Assembly: GCA_023333565.1 (NCBI GenBank)
Contig: JAJKFH010003173.1
Span: forward strand, 372,001 to 436,000
Source: Puffinus mauretanicus
Taxonomy: Eukaryota; Chordata; Aves; Procellariiformes; Procellariidae
Direction of reading: 5' to 3'
Length of the DNA: 64,000 nucleotides
Shown: in pieces, positions 52,401 to 64,000 of the stretch
How positions within the stretch are numbered: position 1 is the stretch's first letter
How the letters are laid out: every line of letters begins with the position of its first letter
Position numbers and translations under genes: made by a program
Notes under the pieces: model-generated
The model's input: only the letters and a program-made list of their open reading frames with translations
What the model was told of the DNA's origin: nothing
Databases searched by the model: none

Positions 52401-55400
52401 TTTGGTCACTGTTTGTTGGCTTCCCACTAAAACCGGCGGGTGGGCATCGGACTGAGCCCCGCTCCAGCCGGCCAGCAGTGCCCGCGTGGAGCCAGTCACC
52501 GGCGTTGTACCTGCCTGGTGGGGAGGGCTGGAACGAAGCTGTGCTCCCGGGGCTGTCTTCTCAAGGAGGCAGCATGCCGGGGATGAGGGTGTTTATCTGC
52601 CAAGAGATCTCGCATTTACTCAAAACAGCCAGGAAGTCTCCCAAGAGCTGCTGTCCCATTTGATACACCAGAATGTGTACCGAGCTCGTGGGGTGGCTGG
52701 GGCCAGTTCTTAGAGTTACCTTAATAACACAAAACTTCACTTGTATTTCCAGAGTTACAGAAACCGCAAAGATATCAGACCATTTAATCACTTGTTTTAC
52801 TGCCTGCGCCGTATGTTGTGGTGAGGTGCCGCATACCAGACTGACGGGTTCTCGCTGATGGCTCCTGTCACCACCGCGCGTTGCTGCCGGGGCACGTCCC
52901 CGGGCGGGAGGCAGGGCTCCCCACCCCGCCAGCAGCTCCTTGCTCATCTGCCCTGCTCTGTGCCCTCCGTCCCTCGGCAGCCAGCAGCGGGGTGGCTCAG
53001 CGCAGGCTCCAGCCCCTTCACGCTGCCCCCGTGCGCGGAGCCTGCCGGCGCTCCGCAGCCTCCCTGTCGCTCCCGCTGGGATCTTCCAGGCAGCCGCTGC
53101 AACCGCTTCGACGCCAGCGGGACAGCAGCAGCTCTTCGACGCTGGCTCTGCTGGGGCTTGGTCGCTTCTGCTGCTTCACCAGGAGCCTTCCCAACTGGCA
53201 GGAGTCCTGGCAGCCCGCACACGGGGCTTTTCCATTGAGGTTTGACGCAGAATGAGAATGACTAATATCTTGCAATTGCTAAGAAATGTCCTCGGTGTGG
53301 TTCTTCACCACATCTCCTCTGTGCATGGTGACTTGTACTGTGACCTGCAAATCCCTACAGAGCAAGCCTCCGTGCTGCCTGCCCACCACCGTCACCCTGT
53401 AAATCTGTGGTGCTTTTGGCTGAGCACTGCTGGTGGCAAGGACATCAGTTATGGAGGACAACAGGCGGGTTTGGGCCTGGAGCCTCTGATTCGGAGCTGT
53501 TTCTCCTCCAAACCCAGCCAATACTCCCCCAGCACCGGCGACGCAGCCTGTGGTCCTGACCCCGCAGCCTCTGTGCCAGCGAGGAGGAGGAGGAGAGGAG
53601 CTTCCCGCTCGCGGGGCCATGGGCAAGCCCACGGCGGGTAGAGCTGCCTCGGAGAGCTGGCACACAGGGATGGAGCGGGTCCAGTGCTCCTTCCCAAAGG
53701 CAGCGTGGTGGGACGGCGATGCAGAGCCGCGGCCACGTTGCCTCTGCGCTGGCGGATCCGCGCTCTGCCAGGAGGGCTGGGAGGGATGTTTTTCTTGGGT
53801 CGTGAGCGAGCGAGGGGTGCCAGCAGCAAACTTCATGACCCCGAAGCAAGGCGAGTGCAGCTCCCTCAGACTCATCTCTCCCATGTCTCACGGAGCAGTG
53901 GCTGCTCCGTCACCATCCTCGCCTGCTCCGAGCTGAGCTCCCATGCCATCCCGGCCGGGTGGCGTGGAGGGGCAGCGGGTGCCCTCCAGCCCCCCATCCT
54001 GAGCAAACAGAGGGGCTGAGGTGGGCTCTGCTTGCAGACACTGGGGTCCCTCCTCCTACCCACAGCTGCTTGCCTGGTGCTAACTGATCCCCCTTGCACA
54101 GTGATCCACGCGGCCGGTGCTGATTTTTCCTTCCTGGTGGGCAGGAATCAGGAGCTGGCTGCAGGTCTGCGAGGGCCACTGGAGCCCAGCACTGACCACG
54201 GTGCTGGGTCCTGGTCCACACTTCAAACTGGTGTGAAAACATGGGAGAGAAGAGCCAGCAGACTTCCATCTGCCCTGAAACTCTTCTCTTGGGTTGAGAC
54301 TCGAAAAGACTGGAACTGCTCTAAGGGGCGTTAAAAATGAGCTAATTGCAGCTTCAAAATATCCACCCGGGAAAATGGCACCGTGCGGACAAGGCGGTTT
54401 TGGACGGCAGAGCATCACACGGCACAGGGAGCTGGAGCCAGAAGGACTCACAGCAAAAGCAAGATGCAGCCGTTTGACAGGGCGGACCAGCAGTTCCTGG
54501 GTGATGCTCGTGAGAGCTGCGGCTTCTCCACCCTTTAAAACACAAAGACTGACCCGCTCCCTCAAAAATGCGCCACAGCATGGCCGGGCTGGACCCACGG
54601 GGTGCCGGGCAGGGCAGCGAGCTCCCCGGCCTTACAAAGCTGGGTCCGGAGCAGGTACGTTTCCAGCAAAGGCCCCCGAATGACATCTCTGAGCCTCTGC
54701 TCCCCGGGATGGCAACGAGCCTTTCAGGCTGCAGCTCAAGGTGGCCATAAATTGCCCATTTGTCAGTGGCCTTGCTATTTTGAGAGCCGATTACAATGTT
54801 TGCCTTGGGTAACCAAGGAACCTGAAATGCTGCGATTTATCCTCGCGCGGCGTTATCTGCCGCAGACCCTTGGCCGCGTGCTCGTCAGGCCGGCGGTAAC
54901 GGGGCTGCCCTGAAGATCCTTCCTGCCTTAATGACTGCAGAGCAGGGCATGAGGCCACGGCGATGCCAGGCAGGCAAGGGCGGACAGGATTTCCTCCGCA
55001 AATTAAACTTCCACGAGATAAGGAAATCAAACACTCGCTGGTGCGCAGCAGACAGCTTCGTAAAGGGGCAGCGCTAGGCAATGGGTCTGTCTGCTCCGGG
55101 CGCCGCTCTTCTCCCCGCTCAGCCCAGCACTGAGTTTTGGGGACGAGGACCAGCCCGAGAGCTGCGGCAGCCGTCCCTCCTGCGGGCGGGAGGTGCTCGC
55201 AGCTGGGGCCGGGGCGATGCAAGCCCCACGCTGCCTGGACTCCGTCCTGCCACCTAATAACGGCAGTTTTATACATATATAAATCTATCTCTGTATGTCT
55301 GTGTCTGACCCAGCTCTTAGCTCGGGTGCCCTCCCTGTGCCCTGCTCACACGGGTCCCACTCCCGCTGGCGCGGTCCCGGCAGGCTCGTGGGCTCCCCCC

Positions 55401-56712
55401 GCTCCATCCCCCGACGGAAACCTTGAGCGAGCGCGATTTGCATTTCCCGTCTGACAAATGAGCAAAGCCCAACTCAGCAGTATCATCCCCCCGCCCCACG
55501 CGTCTGAAGCAGAGCGGAAACGGCGAGGAGCTAGGAGATGGAAACACTAACGCTTTATCTCACCGTGCTTGCCGACATGCATTTCCCATATTTCTTACTC
55601 GGAAAAAAATTGTAACGGTTGTACCATCCAATCTCCCATACATACAGCCATCCCATCACCTCGCAGCTCCTTCTGGGGCGCTGAGGTGCTGTAAAGCTGC
55701 ACAAAATAAGTACTAAATCTTATTCTCAGGCCAGTAACAAATGTTGCCTTATTATTTAGCCAGCAATACACTCAGTTTAAATTCCCTTCCACTGTATTGG
55801 GGCAAGTGTTTAAGAACAATTTATTTCCCCAAAAATCAGGGCAGCAATCTTGGCAATGAGTGTCATTAGAAAAGCTGAGTTTTCTGCCCCAGTGAGAGAT
55901 CTGTGTGTGTTTTGCTGCAAATAGACAGTAAAGAAAAATAAATCCCATTTTTCTTCCTAAGGAACCAAATAACATCTTTGAGTTAATTGTAGAACAAAAG
56001 AGGCCTTGATTTCTGCCATACCTCATGGAAAGGGCTGGATCCAAATATACATAAATTAAAAATAAAAAGGTATAAACAATGCTTCCTTCCTAAAGAGCCT
56101 CCCTGGTAAGCCTGGACCCTGACAGCCTGCCCAGCCCGGCTGCCTCCAGCTCATCTTCCTGTTTGCGGAGGCTGGTCCGGCGCGGAGCCGAGCGGAGCCA
56201 GGCACTTTGTACCTCTCGGGACCAGTCTCCTGGAAAACGGTTTGTTTTCAGTAGCATCTCTGATCAAATAAAGACCAAAAGTTTTTCCTTCCTCCCCAGC
56301 ACCTTCGTTTGCGACTGTCCTTCGTTTTCTGTCCCGGGAAGCTGTTGCTGCACGGCTGCGTGAGAGGGGCACTGCAGCCTCGTGCCTCCTCTGCTCCGAG
56401 CCGCGCTGCCGTGATGCGTTGCAAAACAGGACCGAATTTCCCAGCAGAGCCCAAGCCACAGGGACCAGCGAGCGGGGGCTGCTGCTGCGGGAGCCTGCGT
56501 GGGGGCACCGCGGGGGCTTGGGGTACCCGGGGAGCACCGGCCCCGCGGCCGCCCCGAGCAGCAGGACTGCGGCGCCTCTCTTGTTTTGGAGCCATCGGCT
56601 CCGCACGCCTTCAGAAAGGCCTTGTGGGGTTTCATTTCTTCATTTTCATGTGAATTACTGTTCCTCGGGGGAAAGCCTCTGCTTCCACCTCCGAGAGGAT
56701 TACTGCAGCCAC

Positions 56713-56812
56713 AGGACCAAATCCCTCTGTTCATTACACCCATGTAAATCTAGAGTAAATCCTTTTAAGCCATTGGGGCCACTCTGGGCTTACCCAGACA
56801 TAAATGGCCGTA
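56713..56812. repeat. Old palindromic amniote repeat, best copy
   Basis: The order CAGGACCAAATCCCTCTG, TTCATTACACCCATGTAAAT, CTAGAGTAAATCCTTTTAAG, CCATTGGGGCCACTCTGGGC, TTACCCAGACATAAATG follows the whole palindrome (GGGCCAAATCCTG, TTACACC-GTGTAAATC, GAGTAACTCC-ATTGAAGTCAATGG, ACTCTGGATTTACACC). I recognise the family by pattern from turtle, crocodile and bird DNA; I do not recall its database name. Confidence 0.55.
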
Positions 56813-58349
56813 CTATAAATAAGACCTTAGTTTGATTAGCGAACTAAAGGCAGGGAAAAAGCACTTAAAAGATATCCAGGGGAAATAGAAGCTCTCCCCC
56901 CTCCAAGTAGTTACACTGACGATGATGATGAATTAGTCCATGAATGGCAGTCAGAGCGAGTCATGTTTCATGAATCAATCACACAAAGATATTCCCCGTC
57001 CCGGAGTACTCACCCACGGCAGGAGATTTCCACAAAACACAACAGGTGAGAAGCCAGACCTGGGGGAAGGCGAAGGATGGAGCCAGGCACACCCGGAGCC
57101 CACAGCCTTTGCCCTCGTGGCAACCAAATTCCTGCTGGTCCTGACCCAGGAATCCCCCGTTCCTGAGGCGGGCGACATCCCGCCGGGCTCCCTGCAGCTG
57201 CAGGGCAGGAGGGGACCCGGGTGAGGGGAACGGCCGGGGCAATAGAGGGGATGGAGAACGCCGAGAAAGGGGTAATGGGACTTGATTAACCCTCGCCACT
57301 CATCACTGCCCCTTGGGGACTTCAGCAGCATCCGGACCCACGGGCCGTGTGGCTCGGAGGAGGCACAGCGCGGCACGAGCCCCCCAGGAGCTTGTGTCCC
57401 TGCCCAGGGAGAGCCCGAGCTCTGCTTGCTTCTCACGCTGCCGCTGCTGTTTGCGTAGCCACAGGGCCCCACTGCCTTATACAGGTCTTTCCTTGGGCAG
57501 AAACCAGGCATTATCAGCTTTATTACTAGTAAAAATAAAAATAACATTCTGCATACGATGAGCATCTTTCATCTTCACCAGCTGCAGCGCGATCGTTTCG
57601 CTCTGCAGCCACGCGGGATGAAGGCGACTGTCCCCATCCAGCCCACGGCCCCGCCGGGCGCAGGCGCGGGCGGAAGGGAGGGCGAACTCCGGGCAAGTAC
57701 GCAGAGAGCTTGGAGAGGCTGAAAATAATTGTCTAACTTGAAAGGTAGCCAGGGCAAAGGAGCCAGCAGTGCTATTCAGAACGTGTTAATGGGCTTTTAA
57801 ATGACAACAAATGGCCATGCCTTCGGCTTGATGTTGGATCGAAGAGGCTGCGTCTTCAATCATTTGTCTAAATTTTGGATTTTCACTCAGGAAAAAGAAA
57901 GGCAGGCGCCTGTTGTTTGAAAGTGAGCAAATGCCTTGCAGACCTCTGTTTAAGTACCATGAACACAGCTTGTTTCTGGAGGGCTTTTTAGAGCCCAGGT
58001 GCAGTCTCTCTGCACACCTCGGTAATATTCATCTAATCCGGGACATTGGTAGGCTGAGATGCAGCTAAACATTCAAAATTAATAATTCAGACCCCATATG
58101 AAACATGTATATTTATTGTGGTTGGTGTTAGAGCCACTCATTTCAGGCAGTGTCCGTTCAGCCCTTGTTGGAGACAAACCGATATGGAGAAGCTGGTAAA
58201 TGGGGTTTACACCCCGTGTCCTCAACCCCCCCTGCCCCGGGGCCGGGAAGGGCAGCAGCAGCAGCGAGCACTGCCTGCGCCGGGCGGCTTCTCTGCTCCA
58301 GCGGCTGCTCACCAGCGGAGTAAAGGCACTTTCCTCCTTCTCTCTTTTA

Positions 58350-58460
58350 AGAGAAAGAGGCTACTGTAAGTTGCAGTCTGCTGCAGTTAAATAATTTGCT
58401 GGTGGTCAAAAATAGGAGCTGGGAAGAGAGCTCAGGCCCTTGGCTCTGGTGTTTCACCCC
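58350..58460 (-). repeat. Possible MIR-like SINE fragment
   Basis: GTTAAATAATTTGCTGGTGGTC, then AGGAGCTGGGAAGAGAGCTCAGGCCC and GGCTCTGGTGTTTCACCCC follow the antisense MIR order (GTTAAGTAACTTGCCCAAGGTC, AGAGCTGGGATTCGAACCCAGG). More diverged than the copy at 44979. Confidence 0.35.
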
Positions 58461-61064
58461 GTTCTGCCTCCCCCAGCCTTGCCATACTTTGATGCAAAAT
58501 TATCAGCAGAAGAGTTTATAAAACATCAAAACAGTTTCTCTCACACCAGCTAGACAATTTGTATAAATAGTGCCTCTTTAAAGAATCTCCTGCCAGCTCA
58601 ACCCTCCCTTTCATCTCCCCGTGATTTATTTTATGCTATTTTTATGGGATTTTAAAACAATCTCTAACGAAGAGGGAGGACGGAAAGTTCTGTGCTGTGC
58701 AGAAGAGCCCTTGGTGGTGGCGGGTGCGTGGCAGGCACCAAGCTCCAGCAGGATCCCGTGTTTGCTGCCATGCAGAAAGGCTTTTAAAAAGACATTGAGA
58801 GGTGAATGCTGTCGCTTGATGGGTGATGTCTCTGTATCGCTGTGCAACAAGTTGGAGAAGCACCTCTGGAACAAAATATTCCAAAAAGCTGCATTTCTTA
58901 AGTGTGGCAAAGCCACTTGAAAGAGCAGAAGAAACCATCTCAGTCCTGTTTGTTCTGCAAAATAAACAGGCTATCACCATGCCAGTAAGCTCAGGTGAAC
59001 GTGGAGAAATTCTGATGTACAGGAGGCTGGGCAGGGACAGCCCTTGGCTGGGACGCGGGCGATGGCAGCGTTGTGACGGCACTATCCGCAGGGAAAGGGG
59101 GCGGCCAGCCTGGTACTTTGCTTTGCTAAATCATCACTGCCGCACGAGGGAACGATGGGGTTTGTTCAGCTCTCTGCCATGTTGGTACGGGACCCGGGAT
59201 GGCCACGAGCATCAGGATATCTCGCCCCGGTCGCAGTCGTCCTCCCCTTCTGCCAGGTTTGTCGGGGTGCGTGGTGCCGGTGGAGCGGCTCTCCGGCAAA
59301 CCTGGCCACACACAGGTGAAGCTCATGCCACAGTGGTGAATGCTTCAGTGCCGGTGTCACCCGGGCTTTGCCGGGCCTGGGAGAGGTGCCAGCTGAGCAA
59401 GGAGAGAGCCCTGCCGGTTCGGGGGGACGCGGTGAGTGTCCACAACCTCTCCGGCAGCACAGGACACGTGCACGCACGCACCCTGCCTCGCCAAACCCAG
59501 ACCAAACGCCAGACCTCCACAGCCGGGGGTGTCTCACCCCGGGGTGGGCGCGCTGCGGCAGCGGCAGCTCCCATGACGTGTCCTGGGCCGCTGGCACAAT
59601 GGCAGGACACGAACAGCGAAGGCAGCGCTGCGCTTTCTGCCCGGCTCCTCCAGCCTGATGTGACGCGGTGGGACAAGGACCAGCCCACTGCTGTGTGATG
59701 TCTTGCAGCGCCAAAAGTCGTCTGGTGTTAATGGGGACGGGAGAGGAGGGCCAGGACCACGGCAGGGTCCTGGCTACTGCACAAATGGGGTCAGCTGTTT
59801 GCAGCGGCCCCCAAATCCTTTTGGCCCGTGACTAATGGGTCAGCGGGAAAAACACAGCGTGAGACGGTTCACACACAGCCCCGCGTACTTTGAGAGAAAG
59901 GAACAGCCTCGGGCCGGGAGAGCTGGATACGTGGGGGGAATCGCTGCTCCCACGGGCTGGGAAAGACCATTGCTGTGCGGGTGAGCAGATCTGGCACCAA
60001 ATGGGGTCCTGTGCCCGTTGCTCTGCCCGACTGTGGCTTTACCCGCTCCATAGCCACACCTGAAGAAAACCATAAAAAACTCCAGTTATAATGCAATTAA
60101 TTTTGAAACACACAAAAATACCATGCGTCCAAGCCCCTATCCCTGCGTTCCTTCCCTGTTTTTACTTGGAGTTCCAGGCACTGACAACCAGGAGCCGTTT
60201 CAAAGCTGCAGCCGCTGTGTCCCTGCTGTCTGGCGGGCAAACCCACCGAGCCATACTGGTTTGACAGCCCGGGCTCCCTCCTACACAGGCACTGCGCTCC
60301 CTAACGAGCTGAGCAACAAGAGCAAACAGATACACTCACTCCCAGGTTTCGGGAGGTTTAAAATCAAAAGCCACATAATCCAGCCGAGCAAAACCACGTA
60401 GGGAGCATAAGTGTCACACCAGTTCTTGCTCTTTTCTGGTTTCACTTCTGGAGCAGCATCTCCCTCCGCCCAGGTGCAGGGCAGTGAGAGTGGCCGGCTG
60501 TGCCCGTGGAGAGCAGCCGGGCAGCGGCGAGCACCCTCCCGGGAAGGGATGCCATCCCCGTACAAGGAGACGGCTGCCGCGGAAGAGCTTTACCGGCCCC
60601 CTGGACTTAAAAGGAGCGAAGCTCTTCCCACAGCGGGGCAAAGGCTGGCAGCCTGCGCGGGAGACGTGCAAGCCCACTTGGCAGGAAACATCCCACGTCA
60701 GCCTCCCTGCTCACCCAGCGAGAGTCTGGGGCCGTGTTCCCTGCGATCGGCAGGTCGTCGGCGTGCGCTCATCCCCGCTGCGGTGCCCTGGGAGCGATGC
60801 CGGTTGCTCCACTCCCACTCGCAGTGTCAAACAGCGGGGAGGAGGGACGGGCTGTCGCTGCAGGAGGTGCCTGGGTTGCCACGCGTGCTCCTTGAGAAAT
60901 CAAGTGAAGCCACAGATTGCTGTCTCCCAGGAATTAAAGTACCGAGAGAACACCAGCGATGCAGGTTATCCCAGTGCTGCCGTAGCCCTCGTGGCATTAA
61001 CACTGTTCATTACCACCCTGGCCTCTCCCGCTCTCAGACCTCGGGCTAAGGCTGCCCCGGAGGG

Positions 61065-61111
61065 CTGTGGGCTACGCCTGCTGTGGGCTACGTCTGCTGT
61101 GGGCTACGCCG
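61065..61111 (+). repeat. 16-bp tandem repeat, three copies
   Basis: Units CTGTGGGCTACGCCTG (61065-61080), CTGTGGGCTACGTCTG (61081-61096) and a 15-nt partial third unit, CTGTGGGCTACGCCG. The near identity suggests a recent local expansion in GC-rich DNA. Confidence 0.85.
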
Positions 61112-61845
61112 CTGCCGGCAGCCAGGAGCGCAGAGTGGCGATGCAGAGGGCTGGGGGTCAGCGGGAGCAGTGGTCGGGGGGATCCCACGCTGCTGCACGG
61201 CCGTCCACGGCTGGGCACCGGCTGCCGCAGGCACCGGTGCATCTGGCAGCACCATCTGCCAGCTCCGGCCACCGCTGTGCTAACCGAGTCCAGCATTTTA
61301 CACACTCTCTAGCTTCACTGCTCTGCTTTAAATAACGTTCAGGATCAGCCAAGACTGAGACTATGCACTGCTGTTGCACTGGAGAGCAGTCAGCAGCAGA
61401 TACTCATTTGCACCCTTTTCTGGCTGTTCAAAACACTGCGGGTGAGTCACCAGGAGAAATCCCCCGATTTCCAGCACAGTTTAAGCTCAGGGAACGGGAT
61501 GTAGAAGGGAAGAAGAGCTTTCCAGATCCAATTCTCCACTGACAATTTGCTTTTGACAGTGGTTGAAATCATCTTTGGAACAAAATCTGGATTCTTAGGA
61601 CAGTGAACTTTGTCTTCCAGCAAAGCTGTATGCATATCGAGGAGAGAGTTTTCTTCAGGTCTTCCCATCTGTGAGAAATACTGACAGCGTTTTTTTAACA
61701 TCACCGTGCCCCCATATCCAAGGGGCAGGTGAAACGATGCCAAAATGGGAAGTTTCAGAAGGAAACCAAAAGGACCTTGCTCCTGTCCAGCCCTTCCCAG
61801 CTCACAGAGCGCTCTGTCAAGACCAGACTGACCCTCCTCTTCCCA

Positions 61846-61935
61846 TGGATGGGGAAACTGAGGCACAGAGCAGTGACGTGACATTGGTCACCAACGCCAG
61901 GCTCCAAACTCTCATTCTGGCTCGTTATTCCCCAG
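61846..61935 (-). repeat. MIR-like SINE fragment
   Basis: GGATGGGGAAACTGAGGCACAGAG followed by AGTGACGTGACATTGGTCACC matches the antisense MIR core (GATGAGGAAACTGAGGCACAGAGAGGTTAAGTGACTTG). The second half is weak, so the length is uncertain. Confidence 0.5.
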
Positions 61936-63616
61936 ACCACAATCACTCTCTGTTAAACCAGATGTGACTCTGCCTCACATTCACATCCTCTCTCTGCTTT
62001 GCTTTCACTTCCTTTCAAGGCAGGGAAGAGCCAGGACAGCACTCGCCACTCACCCCCTCTTGGTTTATGAGATGCTGCTTTTTTTTTTCCCCTTTAAGGT
62101 AAACATTAAAGTCCCCCCAAAAAACCCCCTCCATACCTCCCGGCACAAGAGCAGAAGCTGCCGGAAAGTAAGGAAAGAGGAATGAGAGCGCGGTATGTCG
62201 ATGCCTCAAAGCGACGAGGCCCGGCTGCGGCCGGGGCACGCCAGCACCGTGCGAGCACAGGCTCGGGGGGCCGGGAGCCCCGAGCGGGGTGTGCGGGCAG
62301 GGCTGCCGGCAAGGAGGCTGCCTTATTCTCCCTGCAAGTGTTACAGCCCCGCCAGAACAAAGGCGGCTGTTGCTGTTGTTGACTCACACGATAAGATCAT
62401 TGCTGTGGGATTTTTTTTTCCTGCATCTGTGTGTCACTTAGAAATAAATTTTTTTCTGGAAGATCTCTTCTCCTCCCCTCCACCCGCAATGTGAAAAGGG
62501 AATCTGTGCTCAAAGCCGCAGCTGAGATTGCAGATAGACCATTCCCTTCCTGATCCTTATCTCACCAGGATGTAGCAAGATCCCTGGGGAATAGCTGGAA
62601 GCCTTTCGCTGGAGCCATCCAAGAAAGGAGCGGGCTGACTACAGCCTGTAAATGGCAAATCCATCAAGTGCCGGGGGACCAGGACGAAACACTGTTTAAC
62701 CCCATCAAACTACGGCATCCCTGGACTCTGCCGCATGGGAACCGCCCCGGCAGCCCGACCTGCCCCGGGCGCGGGCTCCTCCTCGAGCCGCCTTCTCCGC
62801 AGAGCTCTGCGGGCACCGCCACGTCAGCTAAATAACATGATCTAAAAATACACCTTCGAATCCTAATCTAAACCAAAGCCTTAAATTGCTGGCTCACAAA
62901 CTTACTCCAGCTGCAACCCGCTCGCAGGCGGGTAGTTTTGTGTGGCAGCAAACCCACGGCTGAGCCGAGGGTGGCCCCGGCTCCAAGAGCCCAGCCTGCA
63001 GCCTGCGCCCGCAGGAGCAGGGGACGGGAGAGCCGGCTGGGTGCCACGCAGCAGGACTGGGGGTGAAAGGCAGTGGGAAACAAAGAGGGGTCTGGTCCTT
63101 TCCTCCACCTTGGGCTGGGTCACACCAGCACTTCTGGACGCTGCTCTGAGCTCCAGCCGGGAGCTGTCGGCAGCAACGCAGCCGTGGGGACGGACAGAGC
63201 CACCCTGGGTGACCGGAGAGGGCTGTGGATCAGCGGGTGCTGAAGTTCCCAGTGATGGCCATGAACCCAGGGCTGACGAAGCCCATATCATCCACCTCAG
63301 CATCATCCTCCCACTTGTCCAGAGCAGACTGCTGAGATGTCCGACAGACTCTCTGCCTTTGCGCGATGGCTGATGCCCACCTGATACCACAGAGGAATGG
63401 AAAAATGAATCCTGGACCCCCGTGCAGCCGAGCCTGATCCTTCTTACTCACAGTCCCTCCTGCTGCCAGCGTTATCAGCCTGCACAAGGCGGCCTGCTTC
63501 AAATCGCAACTGTTTTTATGAAAACATATTACTGTATGTGGCAGCAAAGGCGTCGAAATACTCCAACCACATCAACACAACTAGCAGAAGGATTATATAT
63601 TACAGCAGCATATATT

Positions 63617-63642
63617 TATATGTACACACATGCGCACACACG
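63617..63642. repeat. 26-nt alternating pyrimidine/purine run
   Basis: An unbroken alternation of the form TATATGTACACACATGCGCA followed by CACACG. Such runs of CA and CG steps can adopt left-handed Z-DNA. It lies at the edge of a TATA-rich stretch. Confidence 0.7.
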
Positions 63643-64000
63643 GAGAGTATAGCCATCAGCAGCGGTACGCGGAGGATTGTTAGCACCGATGCACAGAGTT
63701 CTGCTGCCTGAGCTCAGCCATATGTTTCCCTAAGCCTCTCGGCGGGAGCACAGCACATGCTTATGGGAGAGCCGTTTGGTAGAGAAGTAAAGGAGGGAGC
63801 CCTTCGGTCGGGATCTGGGGTTGGATGCCTGTAAATAAATAGGGAGAAGGGGAGGGCAGAGCTGATTTCCGCGCCAAAACGCTCCCTGATCCCACGCCCC
63901 GGCCCCATTTGGCTCCTCTGCGCAGGGAGTGTTTAATCACTTTGCAAGCCCTAAAAACCTCCAGCCCAGTGTTTCCTGACACTGGGGCTGAAGGAGGGCA

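Larger units (their letters stand above)
50801..64000. other. GC-rich upstream flank, no gene recognised
   Basis: Composition becomes GC-rich with CpG-containing patches (52.87-53.15, 53.5-54.0, 56.15-56.6, 60.5-60.9, 62.17-62.36 kb), interrupted by AT-rich patches (55.54-56.09, 57.77-57.94 kb). ORFs of up to 291 codons overlap in several frames on both strands and have low-complexity, Arg/Pro/Ala/Gly-rich translations with no domain. I read them as non-coding. No splice-bounded exon of a known family was recognised. Confidence 0.6.

Noticed and set aside
58823..59698. 291-codon ORF (plus), with competing ORFs on the minus strand
   Set aside because: GC-rich, no recognisable domain, low-complexity translation and equally long ORFs in opposite frames; no splice or promoter context.
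60484..61335. 283-codon ORF (plus)
   Set aside because: Same reasons; it also runs through the 16-bp tandem repeat, which is unlikely inside a conserved protein.

Overview
The window is vertebrate nuclear DNA, most likely from a bird. Introns use GT/AG signals, coding density is very low, and there are CR1-type retroelement fragments (about 37.1 kb and 38.1 kb) typical of birds and reptiles. The gene is compact, and its promoter side is GC-rich, which would suit an avian small chromosome; the species and chromosome are inference. I see no bacterial, viral or plasmid genes, no operon, no CRISPR array and no RNA gene I can defend.

One protein-coding gene can be read with certainty: RAP1A, the Ras-family GTPase Rap1A, on the minus strand. 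Six coding exons (19918-19862, 16192-16124, 14565-14509, 12787-12647, 7812-7669, 4691-4605) join to a full 184-residue protein. It has all the nucleotide-binding motifs, Thr61, Cys139 and the C-terminal CLLL prenylation box that separate RAP1A from RAP1B. Every coding intron is phase 0. A 29-nt piece of 3' UTR follows the stop codon; then a 2.2-kb intron separates it from the main 3' UTR exon, which starts at 2371 and probably ends near 1640. The promoter and a non-coding first exon lie in a strong CpG island at about 42.47-43.99 kb, some 23.5 kb upstream of the start-codon exon.

Layout: 1-1640, sequence beyond the likely RAP1A 3' end with poly(A)-like signals on both strands, gene content unresolved. 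1640-19946, RAP1A coding and 3' UTR exons with their introns. 19947-43491, large first intron with two CR1 fragments, A-rich tracts and one chance-looking 231-codon ORF. 42470-43990, CpG-island promoter. 43990-64000, upstream flank with no recognisable gene; it becomes GC-rich from about 50.8 kb and holds old SINE-like fragments (MIR-like), several copies of an old palindromic amniote repeat, and a few AT-rich patches that could be conserved regulatory DNA.

I did not find a previously undescribed system. The more interesting items are the 3' UTR intron placed just inside the distance that avoids nonsense-mediated decay, a paired RFX/CRE-like motif cluster at 41.5 kb, and the old repeats kept upstream of the promoter.
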